From Carnegiea gigantea (taxonomy: Eukaryota > Streptophyta > Magnoliopsida > Caryophyllales > Cactaceae): a DNA stretch of 64,000 nt. The translations under genes were made by a program, and so were the position numbers. Location: assembly GCA_029747015.1 (NCBI GenBank), contig JAKOGI010000449.1, forward strand, positions 527,638 through 591,637, in the 5' to 3' direction. The notes below the pieces were generated by a model. The model saw only the letters and a list, made by a program, of their open reading frames with translations. It was not told where the DNA came from and searched no databases. Position 1 is the stretch's first letter. Every line of letters starts with the position of its first letter. This document shows, piece by piece, positions 11,572-23,469 of this stretch.

Positions 11572-13190
11572 AAATTTGATCCGTAAGTGACTTCCTTTGA
11601 CTAAATAAAAGGTATAAACTCTTAAGGATAAGCATGAAATGTTGATGAAGATCAATCTCCTCCAAGAAAACCCAAGAGAGAGAAAAACCCCATATCTTCC
11701 AGTGATTGATTCAAAGTTGAAAATAATTTAACAAAAGAGATAAATCACATCACCCTTTAATCCTCTAGATCCAAGGTACCAAGGATTAAATTAAAGGGAT
11801 GAACCCAATTGCACTACCCTCCTTAGAGAGGTGAAATTCGAGATTTTGAGAAAATACCAAGCATCAAGCTCTCAAATCATTAATCCAAGTCTAAGAAAAA
11901 TTACAAGGATCAAGCAAATAAATAGGAAAATACTCCCTTTCCGAAGTCACGCACTAACCAATATGATTACAAGGAAATTAACCAATGAAATCCTAATTAG
12001 CGGTGAAATTTTAAAGAGGTTATCTAGAATATGGGTGAGCTAGAATATGGTTACATTAAATCCTAGATTACATGAATCATCCACTGCCTCAATTGGATGA
12101 GTCATAAGGAGATTTTCCTGTGGGTGGCTCATAGAGGCATCCATCATCTCTCCAAGAAATATTAGCCCTTAATTCATTCATTTGCTAGCCTAATTAATTA
12201 CTTAATCAAAAGCGTCCAATTCTAAACCCTGCATTGACTATTGCTTGGTTTTCACCCCATATCTTCGTTGGTGCTTTGAAATTGGAGATTTTCTATGGCT
12301 TGATGGAAACTATACTTCTGGGGCTATCTGTACATGTATAATGTGTCTAAATTGAAGCCCATTTGCCCTCCAAAGGTATGCTAGAAGTGAGATGAGGTGT
12401 TTTGCTTAGAAAACTGAAAATGAGTTATTATGGTGGTTTTAGAGGATAAAGTAGCTGAGCTCCTTATTTAGGGCTACTAATTGTCCAATAGCCTTTCGTA
12501 AGCTTACTTGGACATCCTCGAGTAGACCCATCAGTTCGGGTGTGCAGGTTAAATACAGGATGGGTGTATTCGGGTTTCGGTAAAATACAGATCGGGCATA
12601 TCTCGGGTTTGGATAAAGTATGAATGGGCGTATTTCGGTTTTATGGGTTTCAACACAACAACGGGTTTGGAGCGACTTTTTAGTGAGTTACTTCTACTTT
12701 TGTCAAAATCAAATTCTCGGTATATTTATTACTTAAAAGTTTCTGGATTTAATGAACAAGCATTATAATTGTAATTTCTCAAAAGAATATAAAAAATATT
12801 CAAACTTTTCAATATGATAATGAACGTCATGTATTAGCAGACAATGAGTGACGTTTGAATGAGTTGGCCCGCATATTAAAATGTTAATAATGGGTGGGGT
12901 CATTCATGGCCAGCCCGCTTAAAGCATGTTAATGGATCAGAGCAGTTCAAGCCGTTCATGGCTCATTTAATAATTCGATAATTTTGTTGATTAACCTACT
13001 ATTACCTAATTAAGGATGTTTTATTAGTAGGCTGAATGGACGATCCTAACACAACATAAGTTGGTCCATTGCTCAACACTGACATCAAGTTCGAGACCAA
13101 TTAGAAGGAAACCAAATGAAAAAAATATTATAAATGCACAAGATACTACAATTATCTATTAATTATAACAGCAAAATTTTAGATTATTAC

Positions 13191-13717
13191 TAGACCTGGC
13201 AAATCTGCCATTTGGGTCAGGTGTGGGCCGAGCCTTAGTTCGGTTCGGGTCACTTTTGGATCAACTATGTTCGGGTCGGGTTCGGGTGAAGTTCGAGCTT
13301 GGGTCACTTTTGGGTCAACTATATTCGGGTCGGGTTCGGTTCGGCTCGGGTAAAGTTCGGGTTCGGGTTACTTACGAGCAACATGCTCGGGTTAGTACGG
13401 GTTCAGTTTGGGGGGAATTTGGGTCGGGTCTATTTCGGGTTGCCTACAATAGCCCGGTTCAGATTGGGTATGGATCAAGTGTAATTTGGGCCATGTGGGA
13501 TTCAGTTCAATGTTTTAGTCAATATCGGGTCAGGTGTAAATCGAATTGAGAATAAATCAAGTGGGGTTAATTTCGAATCATTGTATGTTTTCAATGTTGC
13601 CGTCTTTAGTGCTTTACTCTTAAATTGTATTTGAAAGATAAAAATCATTTAATTAGACAAACTCATTTATTCTATATTCCTCTTTTAATTCATACGTTAG
13701 TGATTAATTGTTTATAC

Positions 13718-13761
<44 letters not shown>

Positions 13762-15190
13762 TATATATGTGTGTGTGTGTGTGTGTGTATAATTAATGGA
13801 AATTATATGGGGTTAATTCTAAATTTACTAAGAAAGTTAGTAAATTGCAAATACAAGTATAAAACCCATCCTTAACCCAAGATCAAATGCGTTGTGCAAT
13901 TATTCAAAGGATTATGTGTCCTTAAGCCAAGTTTCAAGCATCTCAATTGAGTTCATGTGATGACAAAATAAGTGGACCAACCTAACACAAATCATTTGAC
14001 AATGGTCTCATTTGTAAGCCCTAATATCAAAATATATCTTGAAAAATAAAAAAAGAAAGAAAATAACAAAACTTTTATTTAGACCTCGATGTTGGTTTAT
14101 AACTTCACGTTTGTTATATTTGGAGCTGGTAAATAGAAACCAGTTGGTTCAAGTCAAAATTTTCAATAATTGAATCAATGTTCTTTGATAGCTCGTTAGG
14201 TGATCATACATAAAAATTCAAAGATTTATCTTCGTGAGATTAACAACTTTATCTGGATTGGCTCAATGAGTTAAAACTAAAAAGCAACGGCAATATATGA
14301 GTATATGTCAATTAGCGTTATGTTTATGTGATTGTGAATGCTCGTTATCGAAACTCGAGACTTGGAATTTAATTGTCCAAAATTCAAATGAGTCACATTA
14401 TTATGGGATCATATGCAACCATACATTCTTGAATATGATTTTGTAGAATTAAACATGTTATGAAGGTGATTTAGAATCATAAATTTTTTCCAAAATTTTT
14501 AACAGTAGTTACAGAATGATAATATAAATTTATAATCATAGCGCGCATTGTATTAAGTCATTAAGTGAATCAAATAGCAAAATAGGATTGCTAGATCCTA
14601 ATAAGTTTAACAATTATTAATTACACTTATCTTTTGTTAATTCCTATTGTGACAAAATATTTTTTTCTCTTATACTTTTACTACATTTCTATCAAATTAA
14701 CAACTTAAAACTATCAACTATTTTATTTTTTCCTCTTAAGTTTTTAATTGATTTCATTTGTAACAATTCCCTCTTAAGTTGTTTTTCTTTTCCCAACTAA
14801 ACTCAGCTAATTGAGTTTGAAAAATTCAAAATGCCCCCTAAAAGAGAAAATACTAATCCCCCCCCCCGAAAAAACTTACTACTTTTCGGGTAAAACTGAG
14901 TCGGGTAAGAATCGAATCGGTTTTTTAATCGGGTACGGTTTAATTTGGATTTTGGTTGTCCATTTTCGGTTCACTTTGGCTCACTACAGATCGGGTTTGA
15001 ATTGGGCCGGGTCATTTCAGGTGTGGGTCATTTCAGTTCATGCTACAATTCGGGTTTTGTTCGGTTATAGATCAATTTACTTCGGGTGTTATGGTCCAAA
15101 TTGGTTCATCCCATTTCTAGTGTTAGTTCATGTATGGATTCGGGCCGTTCAGTTCAGGATTCAAATCTCGGGTTAGTTTTACCAGGTCTA
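13191..15190. mobile_element. Non-autonomous hAT-like DNA transposon (inner)
   Basis: The ends are TAGACCTGGCAAA and, inverted, TAGACCTGGTAAA: 13-bp terminal inverted repeats with one mismatch. It is flanked by a perfect 8-bp duplication, ATTATTAC, at 13,183-13,190 and 15,191-15,198. The total is 2,000 bp. Subterminal zones at about 13,205-13,545 and 14,885-15,180 are arrays of GGGTCGGGT/TTCGGGT-like words. The open frames there (13,223-13,549 and 14,811-15,176) are translations of those repeats, not genes. The middle is AT-rich with no transposase, so it would have needed hAT transposase supplied in trans. Confidence 0.92.
13721..13790. repeat. (AC)n-(AT)n-(GT)n microsatellite
   Basis: An AC run is followed by a short AT bridge and a GT run, making a near-perfect inverted dinucleotide tract inside the inner hAT-like element. 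Confidence 0.97.
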
Positions 15191-15859
15191 ATTATTACAA
15201 AGTAATATTATTTAAAGTCCGATGATATGTATTCATTTCATTAAGAATATAATGATATGACTTGCACATTTTAAATACTTGTCTTATTCTAAAATGATTT
15301 TCTTAAGACTAGATAATTGCTTCATGTCCACTTTCTAAAATTGCTTCATTTATAAGTTGTATACGGTGTTATTCTATGTCCCCAAACCCCGCATAAGAGG
15401 GACTGAGATTTTGTTTGTATAGGATCTTATTTTATGGGAATGAATTTGGGATGCGATAATTATACGTCTCTCTAAATAATTCATTATAATGAAAAACTAT
15501 CATTATTAAGGGAGAAACATAAAGAAAAATAAAAAGTAAGGATATAATATTCGGATTGAGTGGGCGAGTTCGGGTTCGAGTCGAGTTTGACCCAAAATTT
15601 TACAGGTTTTTCGGGGTTCGGTTTATTTCGGCTCGACTCGAGAAAATTGTGTGCAAACCCCAAAATTTTTGATGGGTTCAAGTCGTGATTTCGGGTCAGG
15701 TCTGTTTTTCTAAGTCTATCCTCAACGCTCCCAAGTCAACATTGATGTAGGAGCACCTAGTCCTTGACCCAAAGTTAACATTTGCTTACTTGGTTTAAGA
15801 CTCTTGCTTGTGACAGCAAGTCCAAGCTTGCAATCTGCTCCACATCAAAGGGATTTCCC

Positions 15860-16800
15860 TCAAATCTTTATTAAGTTTTTCATCATCTTCAAGGTACGGA
15901 GTGAGATTCCCAACATTAAAGGTTGTGGATATGTGCATGTCTCCTGGAAGCTTTATTTTATAGGCATTCTCTCGTGCCTTGTACCACCATGTATGGACAA
16001 TCTCCTTTAGCCATAAGCTTGTTCTTCCTCCTTATTGGAAACCTTTATTTCCTCAAGTGCAACCACACAAGATCTCCTAGCTTGTATTGCTTATTTACTT
16101 TCTCAATTTATGCCCTTACTTGCTCATATAGCCCCTTCATCTCTTAGCTCTTGTTTCAGCCTTAAAACTCAGCTTTGATTCTTACGTAACAAGAATAAGA
16201 TCAATGGGAGTAAGAGGGTTAAGCCCATGGCACACCTCAAACGGAGAATGAGAGGTGGTATAGGAAAGAGCCTGATTGTAAGCGAATTCGGCATGAGCAA
16301 GCTTGCCATCCCAATCTCTGAAACTCTTGCTCACCATAGCCCTTAGTAAGGTTGTGAGAGTTCTATTTGTTACCTCCATTTCTCCATCTGTTTGACAGTA
16401 GCAAGTAGTGCTAATGAGCAACTTAGTCCCTACTAGTCTCCATAGAGATCTCGAAAAGTGAGATAGAAATTTGGTGTGCCTCTTTGAGACAATGGTTCTT
16501 GGAATACCATGTAGCCTCACAATTTCTTAGAAGAAGAGGTCTGCAATATAGGTAGCATCATCACTCTTGTGGCAAGCAATGACGTGAGCCATCTTAGAGA
16601 ATCGATCCACTATCACCATGATAGCATTTATTCCCCTTAGTGTCCTTAGGACGACCACCATGAAGTCCATGGTAATGTCAGCCCAAGGCCTTATAAGAAC
16701 TGGAAGAGGAGTGCAGTGGCCTTGATGGAAGTGACTCTTAGCCATGTGGCAAGTGTTGCATCTTATGATCACCTTGTAAACATCTCCACTCATCTTAAGC
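15860..16800 (-). pseudogene. Ty3 integrase remnant (second Ty3 element)
   Basis: The order on the minus strand is as follows. First, a zinc-binding part with CNTCHMAKSH (16,740 area). Next, the first catalytic Asp in ITMDFMVV, then INAIMVIVDRFSKMAHVI. Next, RLHGIPRTIVSKRHTKFLSH, where the usual VSDRDxKF second-Asp motif reads SKRH, so catalytic Asp 2 is lost. Next, CQTDGEMEVTNRTL, with the catalytic Glu kept, and WDGKLAHAEFAYNQAL. The C-terminal part has MKGLYEQVRA and, at 15,881-15,925, TFNVGNLTPYLEDDE. A stop at about 16,527 separates the zinc and core parts, and several frames are used downstream. The coding sequence runs to the edge of the 3' LTR. Confidence 0.93.
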
Positions 16801-16941
16801 CAATAAAAATGATCCTTGAGTATCTTAAGTGTCTTATTAATGCCAAAATGATCAACTAAGGCTTCTCTATGAGCCTCCTTAAAAATTAAGTCCCTTAGAG
16901 GACTTTTGGAGATGCAAAGGTTATTTCATTTGAGGAGGAAA

Positions 16942-17220
16942 TCATCTTGTAGAGGTAGAGGGATCCTCTATAACTTCCTTGAAGCCTTCATCCTCTTTGT
17001 GTATAGCTTTAATGGAGTGGAATCCAAGCACCTTAGCCTCAAGGACCGAGAGGAGAGCATACCTCCTTGACAATGCATCAGCCATGATATTCTCTTTCCC
17101 ACTCTTATGCTTGTATGAGAAGGTGAAACATTGAGGGAATTCAACCCACTTGGCATGCCTAGTGTTCAACTTGTGTTGCCCATTGATGTAGGACAAAGCT
17201 TTGTGATCCAAATGGAGCAC
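16942..17220 (-). pseudogene. RNase H / connection remnant (second Ty3 element)
   Basis: This 92-codon open stretch starts [20 protein letters not shown] and continues [19 protein letters not shown] and [20 protein letters not shown]. These match the C-terminal part of Ty3 RNase H ('[50 protein letters not shown]'). It lies between RT and integrase in the expected order. RNase H removes the RNA strand during cDNA synthesis. Confidence 0.92.
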
Positions 17221-17619
17221 TAAGGACTTTAGAAGCTAGGGGCGCTTGGCTTGGGTAAGAACTGCTCTAATTCTAATGCGACTAGCATTACACTCAACTT
17301 CAAATAGAAGATTGAAGTTGGGAAGAACTAAGATAGGATTCAAACACAGCCTATCCTTTATTGTCTTAAAGGCCCTTTAGGCAACCTTTATCCTCTCAAA
17401 GCTTTCTTTCTTCATGCATTCAGTTAAGGGATCTATAATGGAGCAAAAGTATATATTTGATGAACCGGTGGTAGATAGAGGTGAACCCATAGAAACTTTG
17501 AACTTCCGTGATAGAGGTGAGAGTAGGCCAACTCTTGATAGCCTCAACCTTAGATTCATCAACTTGAATTCCCTAACTAGATACAACATAGCCAAGAAGA
17601 CACCTTGAGGAGTGAAACA

Positions 17620-18540
17620 TTCACATTTCTCAAACTTAGCATATAACTTTTGCTATTTTAACACTTGGAACACTTCAAAAAGATATTTTACATGAGATGC
17701 CTCACCACAGCTAAACACCAAGATATCATCAAAGTACACCACCACAAATTTCATAATCAATTATCTTAGGATCTCATTCATAAGCCTCATGAAGGTACTA
17801 GGAGAATTAGATAGACCAAAAGACATCACAAGCCACTCATACAACCCATATTTGGTCTTAAAAGGGGTCTTCCATTCATCTCCTTCCTTCATCCTAATTT
17901 ATTGGTAGCCACTCCGAAGGTCAATTTGGAAAAGACCTTGGACCTATATAACTCATCAAGCATACAATCCAATTGAGGAATAGGAACTCACTACTTGATG
18001 TAATTGTTTATAGCCTTAGGATAGACACACATACACCGAGTGCCATCCTTCTTAGGTACAAAAGGGCAGGGACTAAACATGGATTCATAGCTTTCCCTAA
18101 TGTGCCCACGGTTAAGTAACTCTTGGACTTGGCATTGAAACTCTTTGGACTCATTAGGATTGCACCTATAGGTCAAGATTATCTCACAAAGGAGCACCCG
18201 GTAGGATATTAATTTGATGCTTAATTCCCCTCAAAGGAGGGAACCCCTGGTATAAATCATTGAAAAACACACCCACAAACTCTCTCAAGAGTGATTGAGC
18301 TGAGGGATGCATGGGTTTCACTTCCTCACATGTGCTTGATTCTACCATAAGTAAGGTAAATAAAGGCTTTCTCTTACTAGTGACTCTTCCCACTCGTGTT
18401 TCACTCATAACTAGGCTTTTCTCACTTCCCTTCCCTGGTTTAAATTTGGGGGGCTTATATAAGGGTAATGGGGTCAAAGTAAGATTGCGACCCTTGTGTT
18501 TGAATGCATATATATTGGCATGCCTATCCTGAATCACACG
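17620..18540 (-). pseudogene. Reverse transcriptase and upstream linker (second Ty3 element)
   Basis: The upstream block at 18,184-18,537 has LLREFVGVFFNDLYQGFPPL and RGIKHQINILPGAPL ('EFxDVFPxxLPxGLPPLRGIEHxIDLxPGA'). A frameshift follows, then YRCNPNESKEFQCQVQELL, HIRESYESMFSPC and PFVPKKDGTRCMCVYPKAIN at 17,991-18,197. The catalytic box YFDDILVF is encoded at about 17,722-17,736. A long stretch between 17,740 and 17,990 is broken by stops. RT copied element RNA into cDNA. Confidence 0.9.
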
Positions 18541-18559
18541 ATTATCAAATAACTAAGTC

Positions 18560-20440
18560 CTACCAAGTAACAAGTGACATGCATCCATTAGAAGGACATC
18601 ACATAATACCTCACCATAATATAGACTAAATAAAAATGTAATAAGAGCCCATTAGAAGTGACTACCTCACTTCCTTGCTTGAGCCATTGGAGAGAACAAG
18701 GGGTGGGATGCACCTTGGTGGGTAATTAAAGCTTGTCAGTAACTGTTGTGTAAACTACATTGGTGCAACTTCCTCCATCAATAATAAGCTCACACACCTT
18801 ACCTCCAATAGTGCATTAGGTATGAAAGATTTTATCCCTTTGGCTTGGTTAACAAGGAGCCTCTTGAACATAGAGCGCTCTTCGAATTACCAAGAGTTCA
18901 CCCACATTCGGAGTGACCAAAATTTGATCCTCATTTTTGACTTTCTCTTCACTGATTGTTTCCTCAATTGCTTGGATTTCTTCCACTTCTCTAATGGTGA
19001 GAGTTCTGCAGTTGGGATAATCTACTTAGAAATGTCTATAACCATGGTATTTGAGCACTTCTTACCCTCTACCTCTTTGGTGGTTCACTAGGAACCCTTC
19101 TACCCTTGTCAAGGGCTTTGATGGGTGTAGGTTAGTGTTAACTTTGTTGTGGGAGGAGTAACCCCTGGGGGTGCTTTGAGGATGAATAGAAGTGGTTTGA
19201 AAGGGTTTTTTAAAGTTGCTTTTCAACTTTGATAGTTAGGTGGCACACATCATCAAAACATAAGTAAGGTTATAGATCCACCTTGTTAGCAATGCTAGGA
19301 GATAACCCTTAATTAACCTAGCAATCTTGAGTTTGGGTTATTCATCCAAGCCAACCCTCATTTAAAGTTGTTTAAACTCGCTAATGTACTTTGCACGTTT
19401 AGATTCTCTTGGTTTAGAGAGGTAATCTTGAGGTAGAATTCTTGCTTGTAAGACGGGGTGGTAGGAATCTCTTGTCAATATGCTTTTTGAGCTTGGACCA
19501 AGTTTAAGGCTTGGATTTGGCTTTGCTAGCCCTACTCATCTTCAGGTGCTCATACAATCGTGAAGCATATGCCTTTAATGTAGGAATGACCAACCTGAAG
19601 AACTTTTCATGATTATACACTTTGAGTTCCAAGATCCTTTCAATGGCTTGAGTTCAATCAGGGTAGTTCTTTGGTTTAAGATTGTCATCAAATTTTGGTG
19701 CTTCAACTTTGAGACCCATAAGGTCATCCCTTGGATGCCTTATTCTTCTAGGCCCTTCTTCCTCATCATGAAAGTCTTCATGAGAGGAAGAATATGCGAT
19801 GTTAATAGGATTAACATCATAGCCTCGACGATAAGGTTTTCGTTGTGAGGGTCCTCTCGCTTATCTAAGCTCTTTAATTGGCTTCCTTGCTTGCTCTTGA
19901 AGATAAATAATGGCCATATCTCTCTTCATCTCATGGGCTTGATTAGAAGGAATGCCCTTGGACGGAGAAGCATATCCCTTATTGGCTATGGTTGGTAGCA
20001 GTTTATACTATAAAAAGAGGGAAAAGGACGAACATAAAGGGAAGCACGGACGTGCTAGAGGCGGCACGGACAAGAAAATGAGAAGCTTGGGGTGGCACAA
20101 TTGTGCCTAAGGATACGAGGTGGCTGTGCTAAATCTCTGATTTTTTTTTTTTTGGGGTGTGTGCAAGAGGGTGGTGCTGTCGTGCTAAGCAACACGGGTA
20201 GACTATGCCAAATTTTTGCCCGAGTGATTTTTTGATGAACTCTTTCTGAAGGATTTTTATGGAGTTTTAGGGATGTGTTTGAGTTAGGAATTGTCTTTCG
20301 ACTATAATTAGGGTTCTTTGCAAACTAAGTAAGACTAAGTAAGACATTCAGAGAGGGAGAACTAAAGACAAAAATAGGATAGAAAGGAATAGAATTTAAG
20401 TAAATCGAAACACTAAGATTGATGAATTTATTGCTTAACA
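18560..20440 (-). pseudogene. Gag and protease region (second Ty3 element)
   Basis: No continuous gag frame survives. At about 19,003-19,063 the minus strand reads LKYHGYRHF, a stop, then VDYPNCRTL. This is a degenerate copy of the nucleocapsid knuckle 'CFKCxGxGHFxxDCPNxR', in which two of the zinc-binding Cys have become Tyr. The region 19,200-20,000 has gag-like composition and the right position. The region 20,000-20,440 is leader sequence, including a tract with GGCACGGAC-like words. Protease, expected at about 18.6-18.9 kb, is not recognisable. Confidence 0.6.
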
Positions 20441-20457
20441 AGATGAACGAACATTTT

Positions 20458-20469
20458 GCTCTAATACTA
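20458..20469 (-). promoter_or_regulatory. Primer binding site, tRNA-Met-like
   Basis: The minus strand reads TAGTATTAGAGC, matching the common initiator-Met primer site TGGTATCAGAGC at 10 of 12 positions. It lies 2 bp inside the upstream LTR edge (20,472). It confirms minus-strand orientation. Confidence 0.8.
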
Positions 20470-20471
20470 GA

Positions 20472-21536
20472 TGACCCATAGGTGACTTCCTTTGACCAAA
20501 TAAAGGGTATGAACCCTTGAGGATGAGCACCAAATGTTGATGCAGATCAATCTTCCACAAGATAGAGAAAAATTCCAAATCTTCTAGTGATTGATTCAAA
20601 GTTGAGAATATTTGAACAAAAGAGATAAATCGCCCCACCCTTTAATCCTCTGAAGCCCGGACACCAAGGATTAAATTAGAAGAATGAACTCAATTTCACC
20701 ACATTCCTTAGAGAAATAAGGAAATTTGAGATTTTGAGAAAATACTAAGCATCGAGCTCTTATTAGAAAAATGCTAAGTATCAAACTCTTAAATCATTAA
20801 TCCAAGTCAGAGAAATATTACAAGGATTAAGCAAATAAATAGGAGAATACCCCATTTCCCAAGTCATGTACTAACCTGTAGGATTATAAGGAAATTAACC
20901 AATGAAATCCTAATTAGTTGTGCATTTTTAAAGGGGTTATCTAGAATATAGTTGACCTGAAATTTGACTGCATTTAGTGCTAGATTGAATGAGTCATAGG
21001 GAGATTTTCCTATGGTAGCTCCTAGAGGCATCCACCAGCTATCCAAGAAATATTAGCTATTAATTAATCCACTGGTTTGCACAATTAAGTCCTTAATAAA
21101 AAATGTACAATTTAAGACCCTGGCTTGACCCACGCTTGGTTTTCACCCCATATCTTCCTTAATACTTAGAACCTGGAGATTTTCTATTGCATAATGGAAA
21201 CTATGCATTCGAGGCTATCTGTACATATATAACTTGTCTGAGTCGGAGCCCGTTTTCCCTTCCAAAATAGAGTTAGAAATGAAATAAGATGTTCTACATA
21301 GAAAATTGAAAAAACGTTATTGAGGTGGTTTTGGAGGATAAAGTATCCGAACTCTTTATTCGAGGCTACTAATTGCCCAACCACCTTTCTTAAGTTTACT
21401 TGGACCTCTTCAAGGGTCGCAAGTCAACATTGACCTAGGAGGACCTAGCCTTTGACCCAAATTCAACATTGAGCCTACTTAGTTCAAGAGCCTTGCCTGT
21501 GATGGTAAGTCCAAGCTTAGAGTTTGCTGCGCATCA
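20472..21536 (-). repeat. 5' LTR of second Ty3 element
   Basis: This 1,065-bp LTR aligns end to end with 11,577-12,522 plus 15,727-15,847. Shared words include GTGACTTCCTTTGA, GATTGATTCAAAGTTGA, TTGAGATTTTGAGAAAATAC and GGTTTTCACCCCATATCTTC. Substitutions are frequent and there are several small indels, including a local duplication at about 20,745-20,790. AAATT follows at 21,537-21,541. Confidence 0.93.
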
Positions 21537-21541
21537 AAATT

Positions 21542-22330
21542 GTTACAATAGGTAGGGATGAAACCAACTAAATATTGCATATTTCCCAATCTATAATCTA
21601 AAAAATTCAATAAAAGAAGTAAAGAGAAGGCAGAGAACGTTAAAAAATGCACCCTTAAGAGAACCCTACTTGGATCTTCTAGGAATCCAGTAGAAGACAC
21701 TTTATGTAACTAATGTGATTTCTCTCCCCTAACACTGTCTCTCCCTTTTAGTAAAGGGATTCTAAATCTCTCTTTTTTTCCGCTAGCTTTGTGCCATTAT
21801 CAATGGTTTTCTACCGTGCCCTCAACTAAGGGGTTAGTTCTTCTTTTATAGCTGTTAAAGAGGCTACATGAATCAGCCTAGGGAAGGGAGACCTAATCTT
21901 ATTCTGGTTAAGTTTTATCTAAATCAGACTACCTTAGTAGACTAGAACCCTAATTAATTAACCAAAAAATATTTAAATTAGGTACGGAGATGTAGCTTGA
22001 GTTAAGGTCTGCCTGATTTAGCCTAATGAGAATAGCTCTCAGCTAAAAGGAGAACTAGAACTTGAACGGGCTCTTGTTCTGGGGAATACAACTAGGTTCA
22101 CCTAGAGACCAGCCCGTTGGGCTAGTTCCTCGCGTGGCCTTGGCCTATCTTGATTTTCCTCCTATTTATTTTCATGCTTTCGTTCTGCTAGGCCCTTAAG
22201 CATTCAAATTGGGATATCAATTTTATCATCAGGCTCATTAAAATAAGATGCCTAAGGCATCTATAAGGGTACAAATATAAGGTTATAAACTTATAGGGTC
22301 TCACACAATTACAAGTTGAGATCTAACTCA
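21542..22330. other. Unassigned sequence flanking the second Ty3 element
   Basis: This was continuous with 11,571 before the Ty3 insertion, so it may be the rest of the Tat-like element's LTR or its flank. I see no coding domain or RNA gene. It shares the 15-mer TTAAAAAATGCACCC (21,640-21,654) with 10,741-10,755 next to the Tat primer site, but the similarity does not extend. Confidence 0.4.
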
Positions 22331-23120
22331 TATTAACTTGATTGGTTGTCTCTTGCACACATGGTATGAAACATGTTCTACAACATTTCTCCTTTTTCTA
22401 TGGGCTGTATGTCCTTTTTGGCTCTCTGACCATATGGTTGCACATATGATATTTGGACACATCATTGTCCAAACTAAGTTCCTAAATACACTCATTGAGA
22501 TGAGCTCACATCCAGCCTCCCTCAAGTATACTAGGTAAAATTTATTTTTGCTCACATGTTATAATGACCTTTTATCATTATAAAGGGGACATTCGTGATT
22601 TCAAGTTGTTCTCACTTTAGCTTTATAATATACTTAAAATTTCGTCTCATGTCCCATTGGTTCTATTATTAATGGCGGCAATTGCTGTTGAGAGTGCCAC
22701 AATGATGTCAACGAAATAGCCCCATGCATTGCTATTGAGAGTGCCATAAATTCAACGTCCATTGTGAATAAGATTATACGTATTTGCTTCTTGCTACTCC
22801 ATGACGCAGCACCAGTGCTGAGCAAGAACACATATCTTGAGGAATATTTTATATCATCTAAATCTCCTACGTAGTCAGCATCAGTCCATCCCTTTTGGTG
22901 TAGATCATTGCATTGATAGAATAGCGCATAATCAAAAGTTCCCTTCATATTGATATCTACTAACTAAGCCAACAACGAAACATATATCTGGTCTAGTGCA
23001 TAACATAATATATAGTAGACTACCAACCATACTGGCACAAAGGATTTTGCTCATTTGTGCTTTTCCTTCTTGAGGTTTAGGACACATTCTATTGCTTAAG
23101 GCTTCGCCTTCACTGATAGA
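22331..23120 (-). pseudogene. Ty1/copia RT-RNase H fragment
   Basis: On the minus strand, about 22,970-23,070 gives AQMSKILCASMVGSLLY and then LCTRPDICFVVGLVSRYQ, the copia 'YASAVGSLMYAMxxTRPDIxxAVGxVSR' block. The next part, 22,634-22,948, contains MKGTFDYALFYQ, GWTDADYVGDLDDIKYSSRY, ASWSSKKQIRI and MDVEFMALSIAMHGAI, which is the copia RNase H with its DADWAGD and SKKQ-x-STxExE motifs. The catalytic Asp of TDAD is present. The lower part, 22,331-22,633, has an open frame (22,328-22,555) without a recognised motif and may be element 3' end. No LTRs were found, so this is a truncated copy. Confidence 0.87.
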
Positions 23121-23469
23121 AGTATCAACAATGAGTTATTATCTGCCAGTCAGAGAACCCTTGTGGCCAGGGCTGGCGCTGCCCCCTTGCAACCATCGGA
23201 CGACTCAGCCTAAATGTGGGGTCAAATGACGTGCCGATGGCCCTTGGTAGTTGATCCTTATGGAAGCCTTAGGTCCTCATTTTCTTATCTTGTGTTGGTC
23301 TGTCTTTCTCTACTGTGCTCTTTTTTTAATACCTAGACCTCGGACTCTGAGCAGGGGCTTGTTCCTAATATGCATGGGTGGTTTTCGATGCTATATGAAG
23401 GTGCCCAAAATACCTTATACCCCTATTATAAAAGGGCTTCAAGGAGCTGCAAAATGATTCACCTCACTC

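Larger units (their letters stand above)
12523..15718. mobile_element. Non-autonomous hAT-like DNA transposon (outer of a nested pair)
   Basis: The element interrupts the LTR. It starts TAGACCCATCAG and ends ...TAAGTCTA (inverted: TAGACTTAG), giving short imperfect terminal inverted repeats. It is flanked by TCCTCGAG (12,515-12,522) and TCCTCAAC (15,719-15,726), an 8-bp duplication with two changes. An 8-bp duplication and TAGxC-type ends fit hAT. Both ends hold short CGGGT/TTCGGG repeats, a common hAT subterminal feature. Without the inner insertion it is about 1.2 kb, with no transposase ORF. Confidence 0.82.
11577..15847 (-). repeat. 3' LTR of second Ty3 element, split by nested hAT-like insertion
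   Basis: The left part, 11,577-12,522, aligns with 20,472 to about 21,415. The right part, 15,727-15,847, aligns with the end of the upstream LTR (shared AGTCAACATTGA, TTGACCCAAA and GTAAGTCCAAGCTT-type words). The 3,196-bp insert at 12,523-15,718 and its duplicated 8 bp account for the whole gap. Removing them leaves 1,067 bp against 1,065 bp in the other LTR. AAATT precedes it at 11,572. Confidence 0.93.
11577..21536 (-). mobile_element. Complete but dead Ty3/gypsy LTR retrotransposon, chromovirus-like pol
   Basis: The element is bounded by AAATT target-site duplications at 11,572-11,576 and 21,537-21,541. LTR ends on the minus strand are TGATG...GTCA. The LTRs lie at 11,577-15,847 (split by an insertion; about 1,067 bp without it) and 20,472-21,536 (1,065 bp). 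A tRNA-Met-like primer site abuts the upstream LTR. Minus-strand order is gag with zinc knuckle, protease region, RT, RNase H, integrase. Integrase phrases (STTCYCQTDGEMEV, NPLTPIDL) and the coding end running to the edge of the 3' LTR resemble CRM/Reina/Galadriel-type chromoviruses. I saw no clear chromodomain, so the lineage is provisional. All ORFs are broken, and the LTRs differ at many positions, which indicates an old insertion. Confidence 0.93.

Noticed and set aside
13223..13549. 108-codon open frame rich in Arg, Val, Gly
   Set aside because: It encodes only the GGGTCGGGT/TTCGGG subterminal repeats of the inner hAT-like element.
21640..21654. 15-mer TTAAAAAATGCACCC shared with 10,741-10,755
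   Set aside because: The flanks do not align; it is too short and AT-rich to support a second primer-site region.
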